From an uncultured Bacilli bacterium (GTDB taxonomy: Bacteria; Bacillota_I; Bacilli_A; RF39; UBA660), in NCBI GenBank assembly GCA_934096075.1, contig CAKOLN010000001.1, positions 124,001 to 188,000 of the forward strand: a DNA stretch of 64,000 nucleotides, in the 5' to 3' direction. Position 1 is the stretch's first letter, and every line of letters starts with the position of its first letter. The translations under genes were made by a program, and so were the position numbers. Of the stretch, positions 42,396 through 50,600 are shown piece after piece. Below the pieces are notes generated by a model that made no database searches, was not told where the DNA came from, and saw nothing but the letters and a program-made list of their open reading frames with translations.

Positions 42396-43163
42396 AAAAG
42401 GTTAACGAGTGAGCTTGGTAAGGGATATACGCCTACTAGATTAAAATATATGAGGGAATTTTACTTGTTAATCAAAAAAAGTCCGACACTGTCGGACCAA
42501 TTTAGAAGTATTAATATAACATGGTCAAACATATGTGAAATATTAAAACTAAAAGATGAAAAAGAAATTGAATATTATTTAAATATTTCAAGTAAGTTTA
42601 ATTTGTCTACAAGAGATTTAAGAAAAAGAATTAAATTAAAAGAATATGATAGACTTGATGATGAAGTGAAAGAAAAGTTATCTAAACAAGAAGTAGTACC
42701 AATTAAAGATACAATACCTAATCCAGTGGTATTAAATGGTTTAAGGTTTAAAGAAAAACTAACAGAGAAAATACTTCAAAAATATGTAGACGAAAATCCA
42801 GTTGAATTTTGTAAGTCATTAGGTGAAGGATATACATATGTTAATAGTCAATATAAAATTAAAATCGGAAATAATTATAATTATATTGATGTCTTATTAT
42901 TTAATGTTATAGATATGAATTATGTTGTAGTAGAATTAAAAATAACAGAATTAAAGAAAGAACATATTGGTCAGATAGAAACATATATGAATTATATAGA
43001 TTTAGAACTTAAGAAAGAATATCATAATAAGACTAATGGAGTAATCTTATGTAGAAAAGATAATAAATGGTTAATAAAGTATATAAATAGTGAAGAAATA
43101 AGAATAAGAAAATTTATAACAAGAGATGAAAATATTTGTGAATATTTAGAAAAAACTGCTTAA
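42213..43163 (+). CDS. YhcG/DUF1016-family PD-(D/E)XK nuclease, copy 2
   Basis: 316 residues, beginning 14 nt inside copy 1. The first 61 codons are identical to copy 1. Residues ~62-150 then differ markedly (RLTSELGKGYTPTRLKYMRE, KKSPTLSDQF). The nuclease half is again near-identical (NYIDVLLFN, YVVVELKI conserved), with the normal family end ENICEYLEKTA. The variable middle lies in the DUF1016 domain, where target or partner recognition would be expected. It carries its own palindrome at 42481-42497. Confidence 0.85.
   Translation: MNYYDEIKNILVDNIIGRKVREYKSNQKDLEGYYNVGKLLIEAQGGEARAKYGNQLIKEYSKRLTSELGKGYTPTRLKYMREFYLLIKKSPTLSDQFRSINITWSNICEILKLKDEKEIEYYLNISSKFNLSTRDLRKRIKLKEYDRLDDEVKEKLSKQEVVPIKDTIPNPVVLNGLRFKEKLTEKILQKYVDENPVEFCKSLGEGYTYVNSQYKIKIGNNYNYIDVLLFNVIDMNYVVVELKITELKKEHIGQIETYMNYIDLELKKEYHNKTNGVILCRKDNKWLIKYINSEEIRIRKFITRDENICEYLEKTA
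42481..42497. repeat. 17-bp GC-rich palindrome inside yhcG copy 2
   Basis: GTCCGACA-C-TGTCGGAC, a perfect 8-1-8 dyad encoding SPTLSD. Same place and codon phase as the palindrome of copy 1, but with an unrelated sequence. Confidence 0.85.
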
Positions 43164-43178
43164 AATAACAAAACTGGG

Positions 43179-43207
43179 TTGAAAAATAAGGTATTTTGTG
43201 ATATTAT
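43179..43207 (+). promoter_or_regulatory. promoter of the rplK operon
   Basis: TTGAAA (43179-43184), 17 bp, TATTAT (43202-43207). A ~110-nt leader follows. In it GCGAGT (43213-43218) can pair with ACTCGC (43276-43281), or AGTGG (43242-43246) with CCACT (43274-43278), two mutually exclusive stems. Confidence 0.6.
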
Positions 43208-43318
43208 TTGAAGCGAGTTATATATTTATTATGTAACTAAATAAGTGGGAGAGAATTTGGATTACTTGATAAACCACTCGCGAAATTTACTAAATAAAAT
43301 TTATAGGAGGTGTTTTTC

Positions 43319-43918
43319 GTGGCAAAGAAAGTTACTAAAGTCGTTAAGATTCAAATCCCTGCAGGTAAAGCAACACCAGCTCCACCAGTAGGTACTATTT
43401 TCGGACCTTTAGGAATTAATCTACAAGAATTTTGTACAAGATATAATGATGCAACTAGAGAAAAAATGGGAGATATAATTCCAGTTGAAGTTACTGTTTT
43501 CGAAGATAGAAGTTTTGATTTCGTACTTAAGACTCCACCAACTGCTTCATTATTGTTAAAGGCAGCTAAATTACAAAAAGGTGGTGTTAAAGGCGCTAAT
43601 GAAATAGTTGCTACTATAACTAAGGATCAATTAAAAGAAATAGCAGAAATTAAATTACCAGATGAAAATACTAATAATATTGATGCTGTTATGAGAACTA
43701 TTGCTGGAACAGCAAGAAATATGGGAATTGCTGTTAAAGGATTAAATGATAAGGAACTTGAAGAACAAGCAGAAGAAGCTAAAGAAGCTGAAGCTGAAAT
43801 GGCTAAGTTAGATGAAGAACTTGCTGAAATGGAAGCAAATGCTAAAGCTATGGCTGATCAAGATGTTCCTGAAGTTGAATCAACTGAACAAAAACAAGAA
43901 CAAGAAACAGAAGAATAA
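43319..43918 (+). CDS. rplK: ribosomal protein L11 with long acidic C-terminal extension
   Basis: 199 residues from GTG 43319 (TAGGAGG 9 nt upstream). Residues 1-141 are a normal L11: VTKVVKIQIPAGKATPAPPV, GPLGINLQEFC, and LKTPPTASLLLKAAKLQKG to IAGTARNMGIAV. L11 binds 23S rRNA at the GTPase centre and activates RelA/EF-G functions. The following ~58 residues (NDKELEEQAEEAKEAEAEMA and onward) are an acidic helix or coil absent from typical bacterial L11. The gene heads rplK-rplA. Confidence 0.96.
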   Translation: MAKKVTKVVKIQIPAGKATPAPPVGTIFGPLGINLQEFCTRYNDATREKMGDIIPVEVTVFEDRSFDFVLKTPPTASLLLKAAKLQKGGVKGANEIVATITKDQLKEIAEIKLPDENTNNIDAVMRTIAGTARNMGIAVKGLNDKELEEQAEEAKEAEAEMAKLDEELAEMEANAKAMADQDVPEVESTEQKQEQETEE

Positions 43919-43975
43919 TTTAAAGTCGAGTAAAGTAATATAATAATCCAAATACCACATAAAGGAGGGAAAAAT

Positions 43976-44665
43976 ATGAAACGTCATGGACGTGCTTATG
44001 TGGAAGCTTCTAAGAGTGTAGATAAAACTAAAGCATATACACCAGAAGAAGCGGTTAAACTAGTAAAATCTCTTTCAAAAAGAAAATTTGATGAAACTGT
44101 TGAAGTAGCATTAAATTTAAATATTGATACTACTAAGAGTGATCAACAAGTAAGAAGTAGTTTTACATTACCTCATGGTACTGGTAAGACTAAAAAAATC
44201 TTAGTTGTTACTAAAACTAAAGCAGAAGAAGCTAAGAAAGCTGGAGCTGACTTTGTAGGAGCAGAAGAAATCGTTGAAAAGATTGGAAAAGAAAACTGGT
44301 TTGATTACGACATCATAGTTGCAACACCTGAAATGATGGTTAGCCTTGGTAAATTAGGTAAAGTATTAGGACCTAAAGGATTAATGCCTAACCCTAAAAC
44401 AGGAACAGTTACAACTAATGTAGAAGCTGCTATTGAAAATATCAAAAAAGGTATGATTGAGTATCGTGCAGATTCAAACGGAAACGTTCACGCTATTGTT
44501 GGTAAAGTAAGTTTTGATGAAAAAGCATTAACTGAAAACTTAGTTGCTTTCATTAATGAAGTTATCAAAAATAAACCAAGTGGTGTAAAGGGAACTTTTG
44601 TTAAAAATATAACAATATCTTCAACAATGGGTCCTGGAGTTAAATTAGATTTAACAAATTTCTAA
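43976..44665 (+). CDS. rplA: ribosomal protein L1
   Basis: 229 residues, standard length. It forms the L1 stalk that helps release deacylated tRNA and can repress its own operon. Typical segments: RGRAYVEASKSVDKTKAYTP, NLNIDTTKSDQQVRSSFTLP, VLGPKGLMPNPKTGTVT and GVKGTFVKNITISSTMGPGV. The ribosome site is AAAGGAGGG. It lies between rplK and the L10 leader, the conserved order. Confidence 0.97.
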   Translation: MKRHGRAYVEASKSVDKTKAYTPEEAVKLVKSLSKRKFDETVEVALNLNIDTTKSDQQVRSSFTLPHGTGKTKKILVVTKTKAEEAKKAGADFVGAEEIVEKIGKENWFDYDIIVATPEMMVSLGKLGKVLGPKGLMPNPKTGTVTTNVEAAIENIKKGMIEYRADSNGNVHAIVGKVSFDEKALTENLVAFINEVIKNKPSGVKGTFVKNITISSTMGPGVKLDLTNF

Positions 44666-44707
44666 TTAACTATTTACAAATGAACTAAAATGTTATAAAA
44701 TACATTT

Positions 44708-44793
44708 TGTAGTTGGCCGTAGACAGTAGGTATAAAAATAAATCCTACCGAGGAAATACTTTTTATAGTTTTCCTTGTGCGGAAAACTTTTTT
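44708..44793 (+). promoter_or_regulatory. ribosomal protein L10 leader with terminator
   Basis: The leader between rplA and rplJ has the L10-leader pattern I know from Firmicutes, with GGCCGTAGACAGTAGG and AATCCTACCGAGGAAA, a kink-turn-like region bound by L10(L12)4. A terminator stem follows: AGTTTTCC (44767-44774) and GGAAAACT (44781-44788) with a T-run. It permits feedback control of rplJ-rplL. Confidence 0.82.
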
Positions 44794-44813
44794 CAATAAT
44801 AAAGGAGGAAACT

Positions 44814-45317
44814 ATGGCAAGTGAAAAAAGTCTAGGACTTAAAAAAGCTCAAGTTCAAGAGATTTGTGATAAACTTGATAATGCTAATACTTTATTATTA
44901 GTAGATTACCAAGGTATGACAGTTAAAGAACTTAGTGATTTAAGACAAAGTCTTAAGAGTAGTGGTAGTGATTTAAAAGTATATAAAAATACTTTAGCTA
45001 ACTTAGCTCTTAAAGATAAAAATATTAAGTTAGATGACTATATGACTGGTCCTAATGCTTACATCTTTAGTAAAGACATTATTGAACCTATTAAATTAGT
45101 TAGTGAAGTAGCTAAGAAAAATGAAAACTTATCTATTAAAGCTGGTTATATTAATGGTGAATTTGCTAGTGTTGAAACTATTAATGAATATGCATCAATA
45201 CCAAGTTACGAAGGACTTCTTACTATGTTTGCTGGTGGCTTAATTGAACATGTAAGAAACTTATCAATAGCATTAAACTTATATGCCGAAAAACAAGAAA
45301 AGGGAGGAAATGAATAA
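44814..45317 (+). CDS. rplJ: ribosomal protein L10
   Basis: 167 residues from ATG 44814 (AAAGGAGG upstream); the frame from 44775 runs through the terminator and is rejected. It is the base of the L7/L12 stalk. N-terminal LLVDYQGMTVKELSDLRQSL and the KVYKNTLANLAL segment are characteristic; the C-terminal helix binds L12 dimers. It overlaps rplL by one base (TAATG). Confidence 0.96.
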   Translation: MASEKSLGLKKAQVQEICDKLDNANTLLLVDYQGMTVKELSDLRQSLKSSGSDLKVYKNTLANLALKDKNIKLDDYMTGPNAYIFSKDIIEPIKLVSEVAKKNENLSIKAGYINGEFASVETINEYASIPSYEGLLTMFAGGLIEHVRNLSIALNLYAEKQEKGGNE

Positions 45318-45685
45318 TGGCAAAAATTGAAAATAAAGATATTATCGAAGCTATCAAAGAAAAGACTATTCTAGAAGTTAAAGAATTAGTTGATATGATG
45401 AAAGAAGAATTTGGAGTAGATCCAAGTGCTGTAGCTGTAGCAGCTGCTCCAGCAGCTAGCGCTGAAGATGAAGGAGACGTAACTAAGACTGTAGTTTTAA
45501 CTGCTGCTGGTGCTCAAAAATTACAAGTTATTAAAATTGTAAGAGAAATCACTGGTTTAGGTCTTAAAGAAGCTAAAGATGTTGCTGATAATGGTGGTAA
45601 CATTAAAGAAAACGTTTCTATGGATGAAGCTAATGAAATTAAAGCTAAATTAGAAGAAGCTGGCGCTACTGTAGAATTAAAGTAG
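45317..45685 (+). CDS. rplL: ribosomal protein L7/L12
   Basis: 122 residues, standard. An N-terminal dimerisation domain, an alanine-rich hinge (AVAVAAAPAASAEDEG) and a C-terminal factor-binding domain with VIKIVREITGLGLKEAKDVA. It recruits EF-Tu, EF-G, IF2 and RF3. The start shares a base with the rplJ stop, so translation is coupled. A strong terminator follows. Confidence 0.97.
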   Translation: MAKIENKDIIEAIKEKTILEVKELVDMMKEEFGVDPSAVAVAAAPAASAEDEGDVTKTVVLTAAGAQKLQVIKIVREITGLGLKEAKDVADNGGNIKENVSMDEANEIKAKLEEAGATVELK

Positions 45686-45701
45686 TTTATAATTACTAAA
45701 T

Positions 45702-45730
45702 ACAAGTCTTGAAAATAGACTTGTTTTTTT
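45702..45730 (+). terminator. terminator after rplL
   Basis: ACAAGTCT (45702-45709) pairs with AGACTTGT (45717-45724), then seven or more T. It partly isolates rplJ-rplL from the following genes. Confidence 0.85.
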
Positions 45731-45774
45731 GTATAATTTATTTAGGAGGACTTTTAATAAAAAGTTACGAATAT

Positions 45775-46257
45775 ATGAACAAAATATTAGAACTTAGAGA
45801 AGAACTAATAAAAAGAGGGTTAATTTTAAAAAGTGAATTAGATGCTAGTTATGCTACAAATTATAAAAGTAAGAATAATTATAATAAATTAAGTAGATTG
45901 CTGTATGCTAATCCAGCGGATAAAGAATTAAAGAATAGATTTAAAGTTGCTAGAAAAGTAAAAGAAGCAAATGAAAAAAAGCAAAATCAATTGATTCATA
46001 GAATAGATCTTTTTTATAAAAGAAATAGGCATCTTGTGTTTGTTATTGGGTATTCAAATGATGATTATATAAAATATTCATTTTTAACTGGTGAACTATT
46101 TATAGAGAAAAAAATAAATGATGAGATTGTTATTGATAATGTTAATGATTATGAAAAATATATAAGTAGTGCTATCACTGAAAATTGCTTAGAGAATGTA
46201 GATAGTGTTAAAAATTATTTTAAATGTTCTACAAATAAAAAAAGATTGGTTTTATAA
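45775..46257 (+). CDS. lysine-rich coiled-coil protein (first of three), unknown
   Basis: 160 residues from ATG 45775. The longer frame to 45709 includes the rplL terminator and is rejected. A perfect AGGAGG at 45744-45749 lies 25 nt upstream of this ATG, with ATA at 45757 in frame, so the true start is uncertain. The N-terminal ~80 residues are a basic helix or coil (ELREELIKRGLILKSELDAS); the second half is beta-containing (HLVFVIGYSNDDYIKYSFLT). No family is recognised. It lies in the rplL-rpoB interval. Confidence 0.6.
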   Translation: MNKILELREELIKRGLILKSELDASYATNYKSKNNYNKLSRLLYANPADKELKNRFKVARKVKEANEKKQNQLIHRIDLFYKRNRHLVFVIGYSNDDYIKYSFLTGELFIEKKINDEIVIDNVNDYEKYISSAITENCLENVDSVKNYFKCSTNKKRLVL

Positions 46258-46279
46258 ATTAAATTTTTTGGGGGAGTTT

Positions 46280-46630
46280 ATGAAAGATATAAATAAAGAA
46301 ATATATAATTATGAAAGATTGCTTTTACCATTAAAATCAAGGGCTCGAAGAATAGAAAGTAGGTTGATTCAACTTAATAATAAAATAAGTGAAGATAATG
46401 ATAAATTAAATGCTTTCAAAAATAACAGTCAAGAAAATGTGACGATAAAGAAGAAAACTAAGAAACTTTTAGAAAATCATAAGAGGAGTTTAAAAAGACA
46501 GTTATTAATTAAAGAAAAAAATGACTTTAATATTTATATTTTAATGATAAAAATAAATGAATTAAAATTAATAAAGAAAATGAAGGATAATGAAGTTGAA
46601 GAAAAACATTTGAGACATGATATTGTTTAG
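46280..46630 (+). CDS. lysine-rich coiled-coil protein (second of three), unknown
   Basis: 116 residues from ATG 46280 with GGGGGAG 6 nt upstream. Nearly all helix, very rich in Lys, Asn and Leu (RLIQLNNKISEDNDKLNAFK, then KKKTKKLLENHKRSLKRQLL), highly basic. It could be an RNA- or ribosome-binding helical hairpin. No family is recognised. It follows the first coiled-coil gene by 22 nt. Confidence 0.6.
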   Translation: MKDINKEIYNYERLLLPLKSRARRIESRLIQLNNKISEDNDKLNAFKNNSQENVTIKKKTKKLLENHKRSLKRQLLIKEKNDFNIYILMIKINELKLIKKMKDNEVEEKHLRHDIV

Positions 46631-46639
46631 GTGTAAACT

Positions 46640-46918
46640 ATGAATAGTGAGAAAAAAATAATTAGAAAGAAAATAATATTGACTAATAAAATTAAAAAAT
46701 TAAAATTGTTGATAAATAAACTTGATGCAAAATATAATAGAATTTCTGAAGAATTGGATGATGAAATACTATTTTATGGAGGAAAACGCGCTAGAGTACT
46801 TAGAAAGAAATTAGATAAATATGAATTAAATATAAGAAGTTATGAGATGTTATTAGATGAAAGCATATTAGACTATTATATTTTAACAAATTGCAGTGTA
46901 AAAAAATTAAAAAGATAA
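46640..46918 (+). CDS. lysine-rich coiled-coil protein (third of three), unknown
   Basis: 92 residues, the same composition as the preceding gene: a helical hairpin with heptads (KIIRKKIILTNKIKKLKLLI, then KRARVLRKKLDKYELNIRSY). The ribosome site is weak. 9 nt separate it from the previous gene and 11 nt from the methyltransferase start. Similar length and charge suggest that it and its neighbour arose by duplication and diverged. Function is unknown. Confidence 0.6.
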   Translation: MNSEKKIIRKKIILTNKIKKLKLLINKLDAKYNRISEELDDEILFYGGKRARVLRKKLDKYELNIRSYEMLLDESILDYYILTNCSVKKLKR

Positions 46919-46929
46919 AAAGGAGTTAT

Positions 46930-47520
46930 ATGGAACATTACTTTACAAATAATGAAAATTTAAAAAGTGAAATAAGAAAGATTAACTATAATTATAAATC
47001 TTTCTCTTTTACTTTTTTATCAGATTTAGGAGTCTTTTCTAAGGATAAGATTGATTATGGTTCTAAAGTTTTAGTAGAAAACTATTTAAAATATAATCAA
47101 GATAATAAAAAAATATTAGATGTAGGATGTGGATATGGATTTATTGGTATTGTATTATCTAAAGTTACAAATAGTTATGTAGAAATGGTTGATGTGAACA
47201 AAAGAGCATTACATTTAACCGAAAGAAATATAAACGAAAATAAAGTTAATGCTAAAGCTTATATGAGTGATGCTTACCAGAGTGTTAAAGATAAATATGA
47301 TGTTATTATTACAAATCCACCTATAAGAGCAGGCAAAGAAAAGGTTTTGGAAATACTTAATGGTTCAGTTGAACATTTGAATCCTGGTGGAGAATTATGG
47401 TTTGTTATAAGAAAAGACCAGGGAGCAAAAAGTATAGTAAAAGTACTTAATAAAGAACTAATTGTTGAAAACACAGAAAAAAGTAAAGGATTTTATATTT
47501 TTCGTGCTAAAAAGTATTGA
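46930..47520 (+). CDS. class I rRNA methyltransferase, RsmC/YbxB-like
   Basis: 196 residues from ATG 46930 (AAAGGAG upstream). A Rossmann SAM domain: motif I KILDVGCGYGFIGIVLSKV, acidic loop MVDVNKRAL, and the catalytic VIITNPPIRAGKE (NPP-type, as in N2-guanine methyltransferases). N-terminal FTFLSDLGVFSKDKIDYGSK matches the family that methylates 16S rRNA G1207. In B. subtilis ybxB lies exactly between rplL and rpoB, as here, which supports the call. Confidence 0.9.
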   Translation: MEHYFTNNENLKSEIRKINYNYKSFSFTFLSDLGVFSKDKIDYGSKVLVENYLKYNQDNKKILDVGCGYGFIGIVLSKVTNSYVEMVDVNKRALHLTERNINENKVNAKAYMSDAYQSVKDKYDVIITNPPIRAGKEKVLEILNGSVEHLNPGGELWFVIRKDQGAKSIVKVLNKELIVENTEKSKGFYIFRAKKY

Positions 47521-47613
47521 AAAGTTTACAGTTTTCTGATAATATTATAAATTGCGATACGTGTATTTTTTATCGTTATTGTGTTTTTAAATCTATGGAA
47601 TTGGGGTGACTAA

Positions 47614-50600
47614 ATGGCTTACAAAGTTGAAAAGTTTGGTATGTCTAGAGAAAGAAGAAATTTCTCAAAATTAAAGAATAGATTTGAACTTTCAAATTTA
47701 CTTGAAATTCAAAAAGATTCTTTTCAAAAATTTTTGGATGAGGGGATAAAAGAGGTATTTGAAGATATTTTTCCAGTGGAGAGTTTCAGTGGAAGTTTAT
47801 CGCTTGAATTTGGTGAATATACTTTAGAAGAACCTAGATATTCAGTTAATGAATCGAAAGAAAGAAGAGTAACATATGCTGCGCCTTTAAAAGTTAAAGC
47901 AAGATTGTTTATTAACGAAACTGGTGAAGTTAAAGAGCAAGAGGTATTCTTAGGAGATATTCCACTTATGACAGAAAATGCATCATTTATTGTAAATGGT
48001 GTTGAAAGAGTAATTAACTGTCAATTAGTTCGTTCACCTAGTATTTATTTCAAGAGAGAAATAGATAAAAATGGACGTAACATAATTACAAGTGAAGTTA
48101 TACCTAGTAAAGGAACTTGGTTAGAGTATGAACTTGATGCTAGAAATATTTTCTATGTAAGGATAGATAGAACAAGAAAAGTTCCAATTACAACATTCTT
48201 ACGTGCTTTAGGTTTGTCTAGTGATGATGATATTATTAAAGTATTTGGTGAAGATGAATATATCACTAACACTATAGAAAAGGATTCTACTAATAATACT
48301 GATCAAGCATTAATAGAAATATATGAAAAATTAAGACCTGGAGAACCTGCTACATTGGATTCTAGTAAAAACCAATTAATAACTAGATTCTTTGATAAGT
48401 TTAGATATGATTTAGCTAAAGTAGGACGTTACAAATTTAATAGAAAGTTAAATGTTTGTGATAGATTACTTAATAATCGTATTGGTGAAGATATAGTTGT
48501 TGATGGAGAAATTAAAGTTAAAAAAGGTACTTTAATTACTAAAGAATTATTGGAAGAAATTAAACCAATATTTGAAAGTGGTTATGGTGTTCATGAAGTT
48601 AAAATTAATGAAGAATTAGATCAATATAATAAAATTCAAGAAGTATTAGTTTATGCTAATGATGGAACTGATAAAATCATTAAAGTTATTGGTAATGATC
48701 AAAGTATTGATACTAAGAGATTAACTATTAGTGATATTTATGCTAGTGTTAACTATTATATCAATTTACATTATGGAGTAGGTAATTTTGATGAAATCGA
48801 CCATTTAGCTAATAGACGTGTAAGACAAGGTGGAGAATTAATTCAAAATCAATTTAGAGTTGGTATTGCTCGTATGGAAAGAGTAATTAGAGAAAGAATG
48901 ACTACTCAAGATATAGATACTGTAACACCTAAGAGTTTAATAAATATTAGACCTGTTACAGCAGCTTTAAAAGAATTCTTTGGTAGTAGCCAATTATCTA
49001 AATTCATGGATCAAATTAACCCATTAGCTGAGTTATATGATAAACGTAAACTTAGTGCTTTAGGACCTGGTGGATTATCAAGAGATAGAGCGGGTATGGA
49101 CGTTCGTGATGTTAACTCATCTCACTATGGTAGAATTTGTCCAGTAGAAACTCCAGAAGGACAAAATATTGGACTTATTACAAGTTTAGCTGGTTATGCT
49201 AAATTAAATGAATATGGATTTATAATGACTCCATATAGAAAAGTTGAAAACGGAAAACTTACTGATGAAATAGTTTATATGACAGCAGATGAAGAAGAAA
49301 ATTTCTATATTTGTCCAGCAACTATTAAAGTTAATGATAAAAACGAAATTGAAGAAGATAGTGTACCAGTAAGATTTAATAGAGATAACTTAGTTGTAGA
49401 AAAGACTAAAGTTGATTATAGTGATGTTTCACCAAGTCAAATAGTAAGTATTACAACTAGTATGATACCATTCCTAGAACATGATGATGCTAACCGTGCA
49501 CTAATGGGTGCTAACATGCAACGTCAAGCAGTACCATTAATGGTTACTGAAGCTCCAATTGTAGGAACTGGTGTTGAAAAATATGCTGCGTTAGATTCTG
49601 GTTGTGTAATAAAATCTAAAGATGAAGGTGTAGTAGATTATGTTGATGGTAAGAAGATTGTTATTAAAAATAGTAAAGGTAAACATGAATATGAACTAAT
49701 AAGTTATCAAAGAAGTAATGCTGAAACTTGTTATACTCAAAAGCCTATTGTTAAAAAAGGTGATGAAGTTAAAGTTGGAGATATTATTGCTGATGGACCT
49801 AGTACAAATGATGGAGAAATCTCTTTAGGTAAAAACTTAACAGTTGCATTCATGACTTATAATGGATATAACTATGAAGATGCAGTTATATTAAATGAAA
49901 GAATAGTAAAAAATGATGTATTAACTTCAGTACATATAGAGATGCTAGAAGTAGAATGTCGTGATACTAAATTAGGACCAGAAGAATTTACAAGAGATAT
50001 TCCAAATGTTAGTGAAGAAGCTCGTAGAAATCTTGATGAACATGGTATTATTAGAATTGGTACAGAAGTTAAAGAAAACGATATTTTAGTTGGTAAAATT
50101 ACTCCAAAAGGAGTTCAAGAATTAACAAGTGAAGAAAAATTATTACATGCAATCTTTGGTGAAAAAACTCGTGAAGTTAGGGATACTTCATTAAGAGTAC
50201 CTCATGGATCTAGTGGTATAGTACATGATGTACAAGTATTTACTAAAGATAACTCAGATGAATTACCTGCTGGTGTAATTAAGATTATTAGAATTTATCT
50301 AATAAAGAAAAGAAAGATGCAAGTAGGAGATAAGATGAGTGGTCGTCATGGTAATAAAGGTGTAGTAAGTTTAGTATTACCTGAAGAAGATATGCCTTAT
50401 TTACCAGATGGAAGAACAGTTGATGTAATACTTAACCCATTAGGTGTTCCATCTCGTATGAACCTTGGACAAATTCTTGAAGTACACTTAGGAATGGCTG
50501 CTAAAACATTAGGTGTTCATATTGCAACTCCAGTATTCGATAGTGCTACTGAAGAAGATATAGTTAATATGACAAAAGAAGCTAAACTTGATCCTGACTA

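Noticed and set aside
44775..44813. Longer N-terminus for L10
   Set aside because: It would run through the leader terminator and lacks a ribosome site; ATG 44814 has AAAGGAGG.
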